Shown here piece by piece: positions 11,328 to 20,478 of a DNA stretch of 64,000 nt. Position 1 is the first letter of the stretch. Each line of letters begins with the position of its first letter. The stretch comes from Martinezella lusitana. GTDB taxonomy: Bacteria; Pseudomonadota; Alphaproteobacteria; Rhizobiales; Rhizobiaceae. The position numbers and the translations under genes were made by a program. Location: positions 186,001 to 250,000 of the forward strand of contig NZ_JACHBG010000001.1 in the NCBI RefSeq assembly GCF_014207095.1. The letters are read 5' to 3'. Below the pieces are notes generated by a model. The model was not told the origin of the DNA and did no database searches. It worked only from the letters and a program-made list of their open reading frames with translations.

Positions 11328-12335
11328 CTAGAAATCCTGATAGTTCAACTCGTTGATTTCCGCGACCGGCTTGGATCGCGGGATCGATGCCGTCACGACG
11401 GGGTCGAGCAGCAGCGACACGAGCGTCTGCCGTGGTCCGCTACAGGTCGCGTCCAGAGCGATCGTTAGGTCGGGGGCGGGAAGTGGCTTGGCCGGTACGA
11501 GATCGCCCTGCGGCCAGATCTCGGCGAGCTGCACCTTGGTCATCGGCACGACATTGACGTCGATATCGGTCAGAGTACCGGGAACGCGATAGGGGCAACT
11601 CTTGTCGGAGCAGTTCTCCGACGAGACGAATTGCCAGAGGGCGTAGCTGTCCCAGTTGCCGAGCGGGAATGTGCCCTTCACGTCCGGTTTGTAGCGGGCA
11701 TACCAGAGCGGCAGCCGCGACAGCAGCGGATAGAGATTGCGGTGATCGGCAATGTACTGTGCGGTGTTGTGATTGGTGTAGAGAATAGGGTAGCGCCCGG
11801 TTCTGACCTTGATATGCGCGACGAAGATCTGGGCATCGTCCAGCGACATGAACTGGGTGGGGTCCATCCCGTCAATATCCAGCACCATCAGCTCGTCCGG
11901 CTGCGGCGCGGCATAGTCGAGAAAATGATTGGCCTGATCAATGGGATTGCCCGGTCGTCCCAAATGATAAGCGCCCCATAATAGGCCATTTGTTTTCGCC
12001 AGCATGCGACGGGTTTGATACAGCTCGCGGCTGATGGCGTATTTGCGCCATATCGTCTTGCAGTGGGCAGGCGTGTCGCCCGCGGGTTTAGCGGCGCAAT
12101 TATAGGTCGCCGGCAGGCCGTCCGAGGCTTTCGAGATGAAGGCGGCGATGCGCTTATCCTGCAGAAACGCACTCCAGTCGATCGTATTCAGCTCGTAAGC
12201 GTCGACGATAAGGGCGTTTTTCGGGTCCGTCCAAGGTTGATTTTCACCAGCCGATGGTTTTGTCGCCGGGCCTATGAAGCTCAGAACCGTGAGGAAGGTG
12301 CAAATCAGGGCGTGGCTCTGCCAGGATCCTTTCAT
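11328..12335 (-). CDS. GH25-family (lysozyme-like) secreted protein with altered active-site motif
   Basis: The 335-residue protein has an N-terminal hydrophobic segment (residues 9-25) typical of a signal peptide, and a GH25 barrel. It keeps D45 in ALIVDAYELN, followed by IDW, and the later PLWYARY, YALWQF and TDIDVNVV strands. GH25 muramidases normally use a D-x-E pair; here the strand reads VLDIDGM, that is D153-x-D155, and the usual KATEG reads KASDG. It could be a muramidase variant or a binding-only relative. The tail after about residue 270 is unlike the fold and of unknown use. Confidence 0.8.
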   Translation of the reverse strand: MKGSWQSHALICTFLTVLSFIGPATKPSAGENQPWTDPKNALIVDAYELNTIDWSAFLQDKRIAAFISKASDGLPATYNCAAKPAGDTPAHCKTIWRKYAISRELYQTRRMLAKTNGLLWGAYHLGRPGNPIDQANHFLDYAAPQPDELMVLDIDGMDPTQFMSLDDAQIFVAHIKVRTGRYPILYTNHNTAQYIADHRNLYPLLSRLPLWYARYKPDVKGTFPLGNWDSYALWQFVSSENCSDKSCPYRVPGTLTDIDVNVVPMTKVQLAEIWPQGDLVPAKPLPAPDLTIALDATCSGPRQTLVSLLLDPVVTASIPRSKPVAEINELNYQDF

Positions 12336-12580
12336 GAAATAATAGTAAGGATTGCTGGTTAATCTTGGGTTAAGAAGGCAAACACTATAAGCTCGACGTG
12401 GAGCCCTCGCATAACTCCTTAGATTGGTAGGGATTTAAGGAACCAAATAGTGTGCTGCCGCGTTTCTTTTCGTCTATTCGGATATACGACGAAGCAGGCA
12501 GCGAAACCTTGCTCGGGAAGCATTCCCGACATGAAACCTATAGGCTTGAGCACAAGCCGAACCAGGGAATGGAGATAAAA

Positions 12581-13042
12581 ATGCTTGGTTTCCGTGCGAA
12601 AATTGCGACCATAGCCGTAACGGCCGCAGTTACCTTGACGAGCTTCACGCCGTCCTTCGCCATTCAGATGCCCACGGCACCGGTCGTGCCCGCCGAAAAG
12701 TCTGTCGGCAATGTCGAGCAGGTTCAATGGCGCGACTATCGTGGCGGCTATTATCGCCGAGGTTGGTATGGCGGCTATCGCGGTTATCCGGGTTATCGTC
12801 GCGGCTATCGCTATCATGACGGCTATTGGTTTCCGCTGGCCGCTTTCGGTGCCGGCGCCTTGATCGGTGGCGCTATCGCCAGCCAGCCGCGTTACTATGA
12901 GCCGGCTCCGGCTCCGTCCGCGGGCATAAACCCTCGTCACGTCGATTGGTGTGAAGGGCGTTATCGTTCCTATCGCGCCTACGACAACACCTTCCAGCCG
13001 AATTACGGCCCGCGCCGGCAGTGCTACTCGCCGTATTTCTAA
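12581..13042 (+). CDS. BA14K family protein
   Basis: The 153-residue protein starts at ATG 12581 with GGAGA five bases upstream. It has a signal peptide (cleavage near SFA, residue 25), a Tyr/Gly/Arg-rich stretch (about 50-80), a hydrophobic glycine-rich segment ([15 protein letters not shown]) and the C-terminal BA14K motif [19 protein letters not shown] with a second Cys near the end. BA14K was first described as an immunoreactive lectin-like protein of Brucella abortus; the family is common in Rhizobiales and its role is poorly known. Confidence 0.9.
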   Translation: MLGFRAKIATIAVTAAVTLTSFTPSFAIQMPTAPVVPAEKSVGNVEQVQWRDYRGGYYRRGWYGGYRGYPGYRRGYRYHDGYWFPLAAFGAGALIGGAIASQPRYYEPAPAPSAGINPRHVDWCEGRYRSYRAYDNTFQPNYGPRRQCYSPYF

Positions 13043-13127
13043 GCTACAGACAGATCAATTTCAGAAAAACGTTCGGCAGCTTCCGCGTGGGGTTGCGTGA
13101 GAGCGATAGATCTGAGAGTTGCAAACA

Positions 13128-13159
13128 AAAGGCCGTCCGGTTTCCGCCGGGCGGCCTTT
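13128..13159. terminator. Intrinsic terminator hairpin, mainly for the CorA-type gene
   Basis: A 13-bp stem (13128-13140 with 13147-13159, one wobble) closes the loop TTTCCG. On the minus strand it ends in CCTTTTGTTTG, a reasonable U-tract, so it best serves the minus-strand transporter gene ending at 13173. It may also stop the BA14K transcript. Confidence 0.75.
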
Positions 13160-13172
13160 GCATATCTCGGTC

Positions 13173-14174
13173 TCAGAGAATGTTGACGCGCTTCAGCAGC
13201 CACCATGCCAGCAATATGGAGGCGATGATGAAGCCGACCGCGTATCCGGTGCCGGTGGAGCCGCCCGCGAGCGGCAAGCCCGATGTATTCATGCCGAAAA
13301 AGCCGGTTACCAGCGTCGGCGGCAGCAGAAACGCCGTCATGATCGACAGGATATAGAGATGGCGATTGATCTCGGCTGAGAGCTTCGAGCCGATTTCTTC
13401 GTGCAGCAGCCTCGCGCGTTCCTGCAGCGCATAGATGTCATGCTCGACCGCCTCCAGCCGGCCGGTCAGACGCCCTGCGACGTCGTCGAAGCCGAGCGGC
13501 ATCTCCTCGTCATCCGAGGCGGCGGCGTGACGCATCAGGGAAAGCACCGTGCGCAGGTGTCTGTGCAGCCGCACGATCGTCCGGCGAAGGGGCGGAAGCT
13601 GCGCGCGCTCGTCTTGCGACGTATTGCCGTGCACGAAATCTTCGATGGCGTTCAGCTCTTCGCCGATCTCGATAACGACGGAGATCAGGGCTCGCTGGAA
13701 CTCCACGACCAGCGCCTCGAAAACATCCACCGGGCTTGAAAAGCGCGCCGGATTCTTTTCGATCAGCGTCCTGGCTCGGTCGAGGCTGCGAAGGGGCTGC
13801 AACCGGCTGGTAATGAGCATGCGGTCTGTCAGCGCAAAATGCAGCCAGCCGATATCATGGGTGTTGTGGGCGAACTCGCGCTGGAAATCGACCAGCGTGC
13901 CGAAAAGCATCTGCTCGTCGACGGTAATCGCGGCATGAGTTTCATGCGTGGTCAAGGCTATGCGCGCGGCATCGTTCAGCCCTGGCGCGTCGGCGAGGAA
14001 GGCCGGGACGCGGGCATCGACGAGATTGAGATGCAGCCAAAGGAAGCCGTCTCCCGCAAACAGCGTTGCCCGGTCGATATCGTCGGCTAGCCGTTCCGGC
14101 TTGTCCGAACCCGGTCGCAGACGATAGGCCCAGACGAAGCCCGGTATCTTGTTGGCGGAGATGATCGTGTTCAT
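13173..14174 (-). CDS. CorA-family divalent cation transporter (ZntB-like)
   Basis: The 333-residue protein has a large cytoplasmic N-terminal domain with a long helix, then two C-terminal transmembrane helices. The family signature GMN follows the first (LVTGFFGMNTSG), and the chain ends in KR-VNIL. Periplasmic-loop composition between the helices (SGLPLAGGST) lacks the acidic MPEL of true CorA Mg channels, which is more like the ZntB zinc/cation branch. The metal is therefore not certain. It is a single gene, divergent from the acyl-CoA dehydrogenase operon. Confidence 0.87.
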   Translation of the reverse strand: MNTIISANKIPGFVWAYRLRPGSDKPERLADDIDRATLFAGDGFLWLHLNLVDARVPAFLADAPGLNDAARIALTTHETHAAITVDEQMLFGTLVDFQREFAHNTHDIGWLHFALTDRMLITSRLQPLRSLDRARTLIEKNPARFSSPVDVFEALVVEFQRALISVVIEIGEELNAIEDFVHGNTSQDERAQLPPLRRTIVRLHRHLRTVLSLMRHAAASDDEEMPLGFDDVAGRLTGRLEAVEHDIYALQERARLLHEEIGSKLSAEINRHLYILSIMTAFLLPPTLVTGFFGMNTSGLPLAGGSTGTGYAVGFIIASILLAWWLLKRVNIL

Positions 14175-14336
14175 GGCCGGATCGTTCGCATTGTCTGAAT
14201 AGTTGCCTTTAGTCTTAGTTCATGACGGTTTTTATACAAGTCTGCGGTCCCGTTGAGATATTGCACGCACCGATGCGGCAAATACGGACTGTTCCGGGCT
14301 GGCGGAAAATCGCCCTTCATGACGACCCGAGAAAAA

Positions 14337-14352
14337 TTGACGTTTACGTAAA
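14337..14352. promoter_or_regulatory. LiuR-like (MerR-type) operator upstream of acyl-CoA dehydrogenase
   Basis: TTGACGTTTACGTAAA contains the inverted half-sites ACGT..ACGT flanked by TT/AAA. It matches the pattern known for LiuR-type MerR regulators of branched-chain amino acid and fatty acid breakdown in proteobacteria (TTTACGTTTACGTAAA-like). It is 106 bases upstream of the acyl-CoA dehydrogenase start. The regulator itself is not in the window. Confidence 0.6.
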
Positions 14353-14457
14353 AATAAACTAGCAATGTTCTTCATTGCCAGCGGCTCGGGTGAGGCAGGC
14401 CAAGGACAACACTGGGCAATTCCGTTGTGAACGGAATTACGGAGCGGAGGAGACAGC

Positions 14458-16236
14458 ATGTACAAGGCGCCCGTCAAGGAAATCGCATTCACGCTGAACC
14501 ATGTTGCCGGCTTGGGGCATGCGATGGAGCAGGGCATCTTCGGCGATCTCAGCGCCGATGTCGTCGAAGCCATTCTGTTGGAGGCCGGGCGCTTCGCCGG
14601 CGAGGAAGTGGAGCCGCTGGCCGAAGCCGGCGACCGACAGGGCGCCAAACTGGTCGATGGCAAGGTGGTTCTTCCCGATGGCTGGGAGAGGCTCTATCGC
14701 GACTGGATATCAGGCGGCTGGAACGGGCTGACCGGGCCGGAGGAGTTCGGCGGGCAAGGCTTGCCGCACATGTTGAACATCGCGACGCTGGAAATGTGGA
14801 ATTCCGCCTCGATGGCGTTCGGCCTCGCTCCGACACTGACCATGGGGGCTGTCGAGGCCCTGCGGGCTCATGGCAGCGAAGACCTCAAGAAGACATATCT
14901 GGCAAAGCTCGTATCTGGTGAGTGGACGGGAACCATGAACCTGACGGAGCCGCACGCAGGCTCTGATGTGGGCGCTTTGCGCTCACGCGCCGAACGTCGC
15001 GACGACGGGACGTATCGCATCTTCGGCCAGAAGATCTTCATCACCTGGGGCGATCATGAGGCCACCGACAACATCGTCCATCTGGTTCTCGCCCGCCTGC
15101 CGGACGCACCTGCCGGAACGCGCGGCATTTCGCTCTTTCTCGTGCCGAAATTCCTGGTGAACGCGGATGGCTCGCTCGGGGCGCGCAACGATTACTTCGC
15201 CCACTCGCTGGAGCACAAACTCGGCATCCACGGTTCACCGACCTGCACGCTCATCTTTGGCGACGGGAAGTATGGCAGCGAGAAGGGCGCTATCGGCTGG
15301 CTCGTCGGCGAGGAGAACAAGGGCCTCGCCTGCATGTTCACGATGATGAACAACGCGCGTCTTGCCGTCGGCATTCAGGGCGTGGCGATTGCCGAGGCGG
15401 CTACACAGAAGGCCATCGCCTATGCCAGAGAGCGGACGCAAGGCCGGGCACCGGGCACCGCGGCGACTGGAATGAGCCCCATCATCGAGCATCCCGATGT
15501 TGCCCGCATGCTGTTAACCATGAAGTCGCTGACGCAGGGGTCTCGCGCCATCTGCTATGCCTGCGCCGAGGCGATCGACATGTCGCATCGTGATCCGCAG
15601 AAGGCGAAGCACTGGCAGGAGCGCGCCGCGCTGCTGACGCCGGTCGCCAAATCCTTCTCCACCGACGCCGGGGTCGATGTTGCTTCGCTTGGCATCCAGG
15701 TCCATGGCGGCATGGGCTTTATCGAAGAGACCGGAGCGGCGCAGCTGTTGCGCGATGCGCGCATCGCGCCGATCTACGAAGGCACCAACGGCATTCAGGC
15801 CATCGACCTAGTGACCCGCAAGCTGACGATCGCCAACGGCGACCATATGCGCGGTTTCATCGCCGAACTGTGTGGGATCGCCGACGCCGTCGCCCAGTCC
15901 AATTTGAAAGGTTTCGGGGAGACTGCGCCACGGCTGCGCTCGGCCATCGACGATCTCGAAAAGGCAGGGGAATGGCTTTTGTCGAGGCAGGCGGATGGTG
16001 CTCTTGCAGAGGCTCTGGCCGGCGCCACGCCCTACCAGCGGCTCTTTGGCCTGGTGCTCACCGGAAGCTATCTCGCCAAGGGAGGACTTGCCGATGCTGC
16101 CGACGGTGAGGGGGCGAAGCGTATCGCACTCTGCCGCTTTACTGCCGAGAATCTGCTGGCTGAAACGGCGGCGCTCGCCGATCGTGTTTTGGTCGGCGCA
16201 TCCAGCCTCAACGCTGCCCGTATTGCCCTTGCCTGA
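14458..16236 (+). CDS. Acyl-CoA dehydrogenase, long form with extra C-terminal domain
   Basis: The 592-residue flavoprotein starts after a strong GGAGGAG site. It has N-terminal, middle (MNLTEPHAGSDVG and KIFITWGDHE for FAD) and C-terminal acyl-CoA dehydrogenase domains, with the catalytic Glu in IYEGTNGIQAIDL. A further 110-residue C-terminal domain marks the group that includes the DmdC methylmercaptopropionyl-CoA dehydrogenases and other long-form enzymes. It oxidises an acyl-CoA to the 2-enoyl-CoA, which the next gene's product can hydrate. The operator at 14337-14352 suggests induction during branched-chain or fatty acid use. The exact acyl chain is unknown. Confidence 0.92.
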   Translation: MYKAPVKEIAFTLNHVAGLGHAMEQGIFGDLSADVVEAILLEAGRFAGEEVEPLAEAGDRQGAKLVDGKVVLPDGWERLYRDWISGGWNGLTGPEEFGGQGLPHMLNIATLEMWNSASMAFGLAPTLTMGAVEALRAHGSEDLKKTYLAKLVSGEWTGTMNLTEPHAGSDVGALRSRAERRDDGTYRIFGQKIFITWGDHEATDNIVHLVLARLPDAPAGTRGISLFLVPKFLVNADGSLGARNDYFAHSLEHKLGIHGSPTCTLIFGDGKYGSEKGAIGWLVGEENKGLACMFTMMNNARLAVGIQGVAIAEAATQKAIAYARERTQGRAPGTAATGMSPIIEHPDVARMLLTMKSLTQGSRAICYACAEAIDMSHRDPQKAKHWQERAALLTPVAKSFSTDAGVDVASLGIQVHGGMGFIEETGAAQLLRDARIAPIYEGTNGIQAIDLVTRKLTIANGDHMRGFIAELCGIADAVAQSNLKGFGETAPRLRSAIDDLEKAGEWLLSRQADGALAEALAGATPYQRLFGLVLTGSYLAKGGLADAADGEGAKRIALCRFTAENLLAETAALADRVLVGASSLNAARIALA

Positions 16237-16245
16237 GGAGAGGCC

Positions 16246-16998
16246 ATGACCGACCACATTCTGATCGAGCGTTCCGAAACGGCGCCGCATGTCCAGATCA
16301 TCCGGTTCAACCGGCCGGAAAAGAAAAATGCCATTACCCGTGCGATGTATCAGGCGATGACCGACGCGCTGAAGGCTGCGGATGATACGTCTGACATCCG
16401 CGTCAACGTCTTCCTCGGCACGGAAGGCTGCTTTTCCGCTGGCAACGACATGACCGATTTCCTTGCCTTCGCAATGGGCGGCAGCATGGGCCGCGAAGTC
16501 GTGGACTTTCTGATTGCTCTGGCGAGCGCCAGGAAGCCGGTCGTTTCCGGCGTCGACGGCCTGGCGATCGGCATCGGCACGACGATCCATCTGCATTGCG
16601 ATCTGACGGTTGCCTCCGACCGCAGCCTGTTCAAGACCCCTTTCGTCGACCTTGCCCTCGTTCCGGAGGCAGCGTCGAGCCTGATCGCTCCGCGCGTGAT
16701 GGGACATCAGCGGGCTTTTGCCCTGCTCGCGCTCGGCGAGGGTTTCTCCGCTGCACAGGCCAAGGAAGCCGGACTGATCTGGCAGGTAACGTCGCCGGAA
16801 ACGGTTGAGGCTGAAACGCTGTCGCTGGCGGCAAAACTCGCCGCCAAACCGCCGGAAGCGTTGCGGATTGCCCGAGACCTCATGCGCGGCTCGCCGGAAG
16901 CGGTCCTTGATCGCATCCAGCAGGAAGCCGGGCATTTCGCCGCTCAGCTGAAGAGTGCCGAGGCCCGCGCTGCTTTCGAAGCCTTCATGAAACGGTGA
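16246..16998 (+). CDS. Enoyl-CoA hydratase/isomerase
   Basis: The 250-residue crotonase-fold protein follows the dehydrogenase by 9 bases with GAGGAGAG as ribosome binding site. The oxyanion-hole strand CFSAGNDMTDF and the HLHCDLTVASDRSLFKTPF segment are present. A Glu in LALVPEAASSL fits an active-site acid. It should hydrate or isomerise the enoyl-CoA made by the upstream enzyme in a beta-oxidation-like step. Confidence 0.92.
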   Translation: MTDHILIERSETAPHVQIIRFNRPEKKNAITRAMYQAMTDALKAADDTSDIRVNVFLGTEGCFSAGNDMTDFLAFAMGGSMGREVVDFLIALASARKPVVSGVDGLAIGIGTTIHLHCDLTVASDRSLFKTPFVDLALVPEAASSLIAPRVMGHQRAFALLALGEGFSAAQAKEAGLIWQVTSPETVEAETLSLAAKLAAKPPEALRIARDLMRGSPEAVLDRIQQEAGHFAAQLKSAEARAAFEAFMKR

Positions 16999-17002
16999 AG
17001 GC

Positions 17003-18253
17003 TTATTTCTCCAGCACCGCGACCACCTCGACATGCGAGGTCCATAGGAACTGGTCGATCGGCGTTACCCGCGTGATGCGGTAGCCGCCTTCGACCAGCA
17101 AAGCGAGATCGCGGGCAAGTGTCACCGGATTGCAGGAGACGGCGACGATCTTCTTGACCTGGGACCGGGCAAGCTCCTTGCATTGGAACTCCGCGCCTGC
17201 GCGTGGCGGGTCGAAGACCACGGCATCGTAGACCTTCAGTTCCTGGGCCATCAGGGGCCGGCGGAAGAGATCGCGGCGCTCGACGGTGACGGGTTTCCGG
17301 CCCTGCGTGTTGCGGGCGGCATGATCGAGTGCGGCAAGTGGCTTGTCCTCGCTTTCAACGGCGTGCACGCGCCCGATCCGCGCCAGGCGGAGCGAGAAGG
17401 TGCCGCTGCCGGCAAAGAGGTCGGCGATGCGTTTTGCCTTACCGACATGAGCGGTGACCTGCTCAGCCATGGCGTCCTCGGCCTGCTTGGTCGCTTGCGA
17501 GAAGGCGCCCGGCGGCGGGGCAACCTGCACGCCGCCGAATTCGATCATCGGCTTTGCCGGCTCCACCAGGATTTCGCCGTTCAGCGATACGCGCGCGATG
17601 CCGCGAAGCGACAATACGGTTTCGACCGTGCTGCGGCGCTGCTTGTCCGAAAGCGACTTGATGCCATCGACGGCCAGGTCGAGCCCGGTCAAGGTCTCCA
17701 GCACCGAAATACGGAAGGCTTCGGCATTGATGGCCATAGCCGCTGCGATGGCCTTGATGGCCGGCAGGCGCGCCATGATGCCGGCAGAGGCGATGGGGCA
17801 TTCCTCGATGGCGACGATGTGGTGGCTTTCGGCTTGGTTGAAGCCGATCAGCATTTCTTTTTCGGTCTTTCGCGCGGCGAAGACGACTCTGCGCCGCTCG
17901 CCGGGATGCGCCGCGACGATATCGTCGACCTCCGGCGTGAGGCCCTTGGAGCGTAGCGCATCGACGACGAGCTGGCGCTTGAAGGCGCGATAGGGCGCAT
18001 CGGCATAGTGCTGCAGCGTGCAGCCGCCGCACGTGCCGTTGACGCCGTGCGGGCCGAAATGCCGACAGTGCGGCTCCTGCCGGTCCGGCGAAGCGGTCGT
18101 GATCGACATCAGCGTGCCCTGGCTTTTCACCCGCGCGATGGCGACGGTTTCGCCCGGCAGCGTGAAGGGCACGTAGATCGGTCCATCGGCGCCCTGTGCT
18201 ATGCCGTCGCCCTGACCGCCGAGCTTCTGGATGGTGACGTTTTCGGTGCTCAT
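17003..18253 (-). CDS. 23S rRNA (uracil-C5) methyltransferase, TrmA/RlmCD family
   Basis: The 416-residue enzyme starts with a TRAM RNA-binding barrel (residues 1-60). A 4Fe-4S cysteine set follows: HCRHFG, CGGC and ECPIA. The SAM-binding core has DLFAGSGTFSL, and the catalytic cysteine lies in VSCNPVTLARDL. It methylates C5 of a uridine, in rRNA by analogy with RlmD. It overlaps the tlyA stop by 4 bases (ATGA), so the two RNA methyltransferases are translationally coupled. Confidence 0.93.
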   Translation of the reverse strand: MSTENVTIQKLGGQGDGIAQGADGPIYVPFTLPGETVAIARVKSQGTLMSITTASPDRQEPHCRHFGPHGVNGTCGGCTLQHYADAPYRAFKRQLVVDALRSKGLTPEVDDIVAAHPGERRRVVFAARKTEKEMLIGFNQAESHHIVAIEECPIASAGIMARLPAIKAIAAAMAINAEAFRISVLETLTGLDLAVDGIKSLSDKQRRSTVETVLSLRGIARVSLNGEILVEPAKPMIEFGGVQVAPPPGAFSQATKQAEDAMAEQVTAHVGKAKRIADLFAGSGTFSLRLARIGRVHAVESEDKPLAALDHAARNTQGRKPVTVERRDLFRRPLMAQELKVYDAVVFDPPRAGAEFQCKELARSQVKKIVAVSCNPVTLARDLALLVEGGYRITRVTPIDQFLWTSHVEVVAVLEK

Positions 18254-18990
18254 GGCTTGATCCCTGCAAGAAGAAATTCGTGGTTGCCGTCACCGCCCGC
18301 AATCGGCGAGTCGATAAGACCCAGGCTACGCCAGCCCATGTCCTCAACAAACCAGCGCTCGAGTTCGGCGGCGACTGATGGAGCGGAGGAGGGGTCCTTC
18401 AGCAGCCCGCCTTTGCCGATCGCATCCCGGCCGGCCTCGAATTGCGGCTTCACAAGAAGCGCCGCGCGCGCACCCGGCTCGGCAAGAACGAGCGCTGGCG
18501 CCAGGGCTAGTTTCAGCGAGATGAAGGACACATCGGACACGACGAACGAAATGGGTCGGCCAATATCTTCGGCGGCAAGGTTGCGGGCGTTCAGCCCTTC
18601 GACATTGGTCACCCGCGGATCGGCCGAAATGCGCGGGTGCATCTGGCCATGACCGACATCGATCGAAGTGACATGGTCTGCGCCGCGCTCTAGCAACACT
18701 TCGGTAAAGCCCCCTGTCGACGCGCCGACATCGAGGCAGCTTTGTCCACGCGGATCGAGGCCGAAATGGTCGAGAGCGGCCACCAGTTTCAAGGCGGCGC
18801 GCGAGACATAATCCTGGGCAGGATCGTCGATGCCGATCTGCGCCTCTTCGGTAAACAATGCGCCCGGTTTGGTCACGACTTTGCCGTCCACGGTCACGGT
18901 GCCGCGTTGAATGGCATCGCGCGCACGGGAGCGGCTGGCGAAGAGCGAAAGGGAGACAAGAAGCTGGTCGAGGCGTTGCGGTTCAGACAT
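18250..18990 (-). CDS. tlyA: TlyA-family rRNA 2'-O-methyltransferase
   Basis: The 246-residue protein has an N-terminal S4 RNA-binding domain (RLDQLLVSLSLFASRSRARDAI) and a C-terminal FtsJ-like Rossmann methyltransferase (CLDVGASTGGFTEVLLERGA). TlyA methylates 2'-hydroxyls of cytidines in 16S and/or 23S rRNA, which in mycobacteria sets capreomycin sensitivity. Haemolysin names for it are historical. In related genomes as I recall, it follows dxs directly; here two opposite-strand genes come in between. Confidence 0.93.
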   Translation of the reverse strand: MSEPQRLDQLLVSLSLFASRSRARDAIQRGTVTVDGKVVTKPGALFTEEAQIGIDDPAQDYVSRAALKLVAALDHFGLDPRGQSCLDVGASTGGFTEVLLERGADHVTSIDVGHGQMHPRISADPRVTNVEGLNARNLAAEDIGRPISFVVSDVSFISLKLALAPALVLAEPGARAALLVKPQFEAGRDAIGKGGLLKDPSSAPSVAAELERWFVEDMGWRSLGLIDSPIAGGDGNHEFLLAGIKP

Positions 18991-19102
18991 AGGCTGTCCA
19001 TGCCGGTCAATGCGGTGCGTTGCAAGCCTTTTGTGCTGATCGCGGCGTTGACGGCGGATTGCGGCTGGCCTTAATTGAACAAATCAGCGGCTGGGGAGCA
19101 AC

Positions 19103-20110
19103 ATGCGAAAAATCGGTGGCTATGCGGCGCTATTGGCGATGTTTGCGGCGCCAGCCTTGGCGAATGATACCATGGCCGAATTGAGGACGGGCGGTCTCGC
19201 CTATGTCCGCACCGGCGATATCAGCATGGCCCAGGAAAAGCTGTTCATTTCGCCAGCCGAAGTCCGCGTCGATTACATCTTCGAAAATACCTCCGACAAA
19301 GAGGTGGAGAGCATCGTCGCTTTCCCGATGCCCGATATCAAGGGCGATGTCGATAGCACGGTCGATGCCGGCAATGTCGACGCAGACAATTTCCTCGGTT
19401 TCACGGTGACGCAGGACGGCAAGGTCATAACGCCAACCCTGCAGCAAAGGGTGACCGTCGCCGGTGTCGACATGACAGATGAGCTGAAGGCGCATGGCGT
19501 GCCATTGTTGCCGCTGAGCAGCGCGGCAATGGATGCCGCCGCCAAGCTGCCCGCCGACGTGCTGGAAGACTGGACGGCGCGCGGCCTGATTACCGACGAC
19601 GAATACGACAATGACGGTCAGGGGATGAAGCATCATCCGACGCCGATGTGGACGCTGCATACGACCTATTGGTGGCGCACCAAGTTTCCAGCCAAGGCCA
19701 AGATCGTTGTCCAGCATCGCTATAAGCCAAGCGTCGGGGGCACCGTGGCCATCACCTTTGCCGGCGAGGAAGAGTATCAGACGCAGCAGCTGCAGGCCTA
19801 TCGCGGCAGATATTGTCTCGACGAGGCTTTCCTGAAGACTGCGACCAAGCTCGCCGCCGCCGCCGACAAGGGTGGCCGCACGTACACGGAAAGCTGGATC
19901 TCCTATGTGCTGACGACAGGTGCCAATTGGTCGGGCCCGATCAAGCATTTCGAACTGACCGTGGATAAGGGCAGCCCGGAAAACTACATCAGCTTCTGCG
20001 GCAAGGACATCAAGAAAACCGGTCCGACCACCTTCCAGATGACGGCCCAGGATTTCTATCCGGAGCACGACCTCGATATTTTGATTCTCGCTGCGACACC
20101 CGTCAATTGA
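19103..20110 (+). CDS. Secreted DUF4424 protein
   Basis: The 335-residue product has a signal peptide (residues 1-20, cleavage after LANA-like ALA) and a mature domain rich in beta strands. It starts with a well-placed GGGGAG ribosome binding site. Segments such as KLFISPAEVRVDYIFENTSDKEV and the late YISFCGKDIKKTGPTTFQM match what I know of DUF4424, a family of exported proteins with no known function. It lies between tlyA and dxs in the opposite direction. Confidence 0.82.
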   Translation: MRKIGGYAALLAMFAAPALANDTMAELRTGGLAYVRTGDISMAQEKLFISPAEVRVDYIFENTSDKEVESIVAFPMPDIKGDVDSTVDAGNVDADNFLGFTVTQDGKVITPTLQQRVTVAGVDMTDELKAHGVPLLPLSSAAMDAAAKLPADVLEDWTARGLITDDEYDNDGQGMKHHPTPMWTLHTTYWWRTKFPAKAKIVVQHRYKPSVGGTVAITFAGEEEYQTQQLQAYRGRYCLDEAFLKTATKLAAAADKGGRTYTESWISYVLTTGANWSGPIKHFELTVDKGSPENYISFCGKDIKKTGPTTFQMTAQDFYPEHDLDILILAATPVN

Positions 20111-20478
20111 AGCTTGTCCGCATATGGCGCGACCACCTGGGAGCGACTGCGAATCGCTCGAGCAAGATGGTTGTCAAAAGACCGCCGCATGACGCGAGTC
20201 TCATCGATTCGCTGATTTTCGGCAGGCGAAGCCGGTTTTGCACAGGCTGTATAGGATCCTGCCATGCCGCGCCTGTCTTATCTTGGCGCAGTCCTATCAC
20301 CTGACGATAATGCTCCTTCCCTTGATAAGCAGAGCCTTCGGCGGACGAGTTCGTTTTCCACGGGTCGGCGGACCATTCTTTGGTCAAGATTTATTAAATA
20401 TTTGATCGGCGGCACGGTTGCTCTCAATGGCGAACAGCCATTTTTATAAGCGCGGAATGATCGCCTAGGGAGATTCGA
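20111..20478 (+). other. 368-base intergenic region ahead of the diguanylate cyclase
   Basis: I see no gene here. A short hairpin AATGGC-GAACA-GCCATT followed by TTTTATA lies at 20426-20448, 30 bases before the GGDEF gene start. It could be an attenuator in the leader or a late terminator for DUF4424. The AT-rich TTTATTAAATATTTGATC at about 20389-20406 may carry the promoter. Confidence 0.4.
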
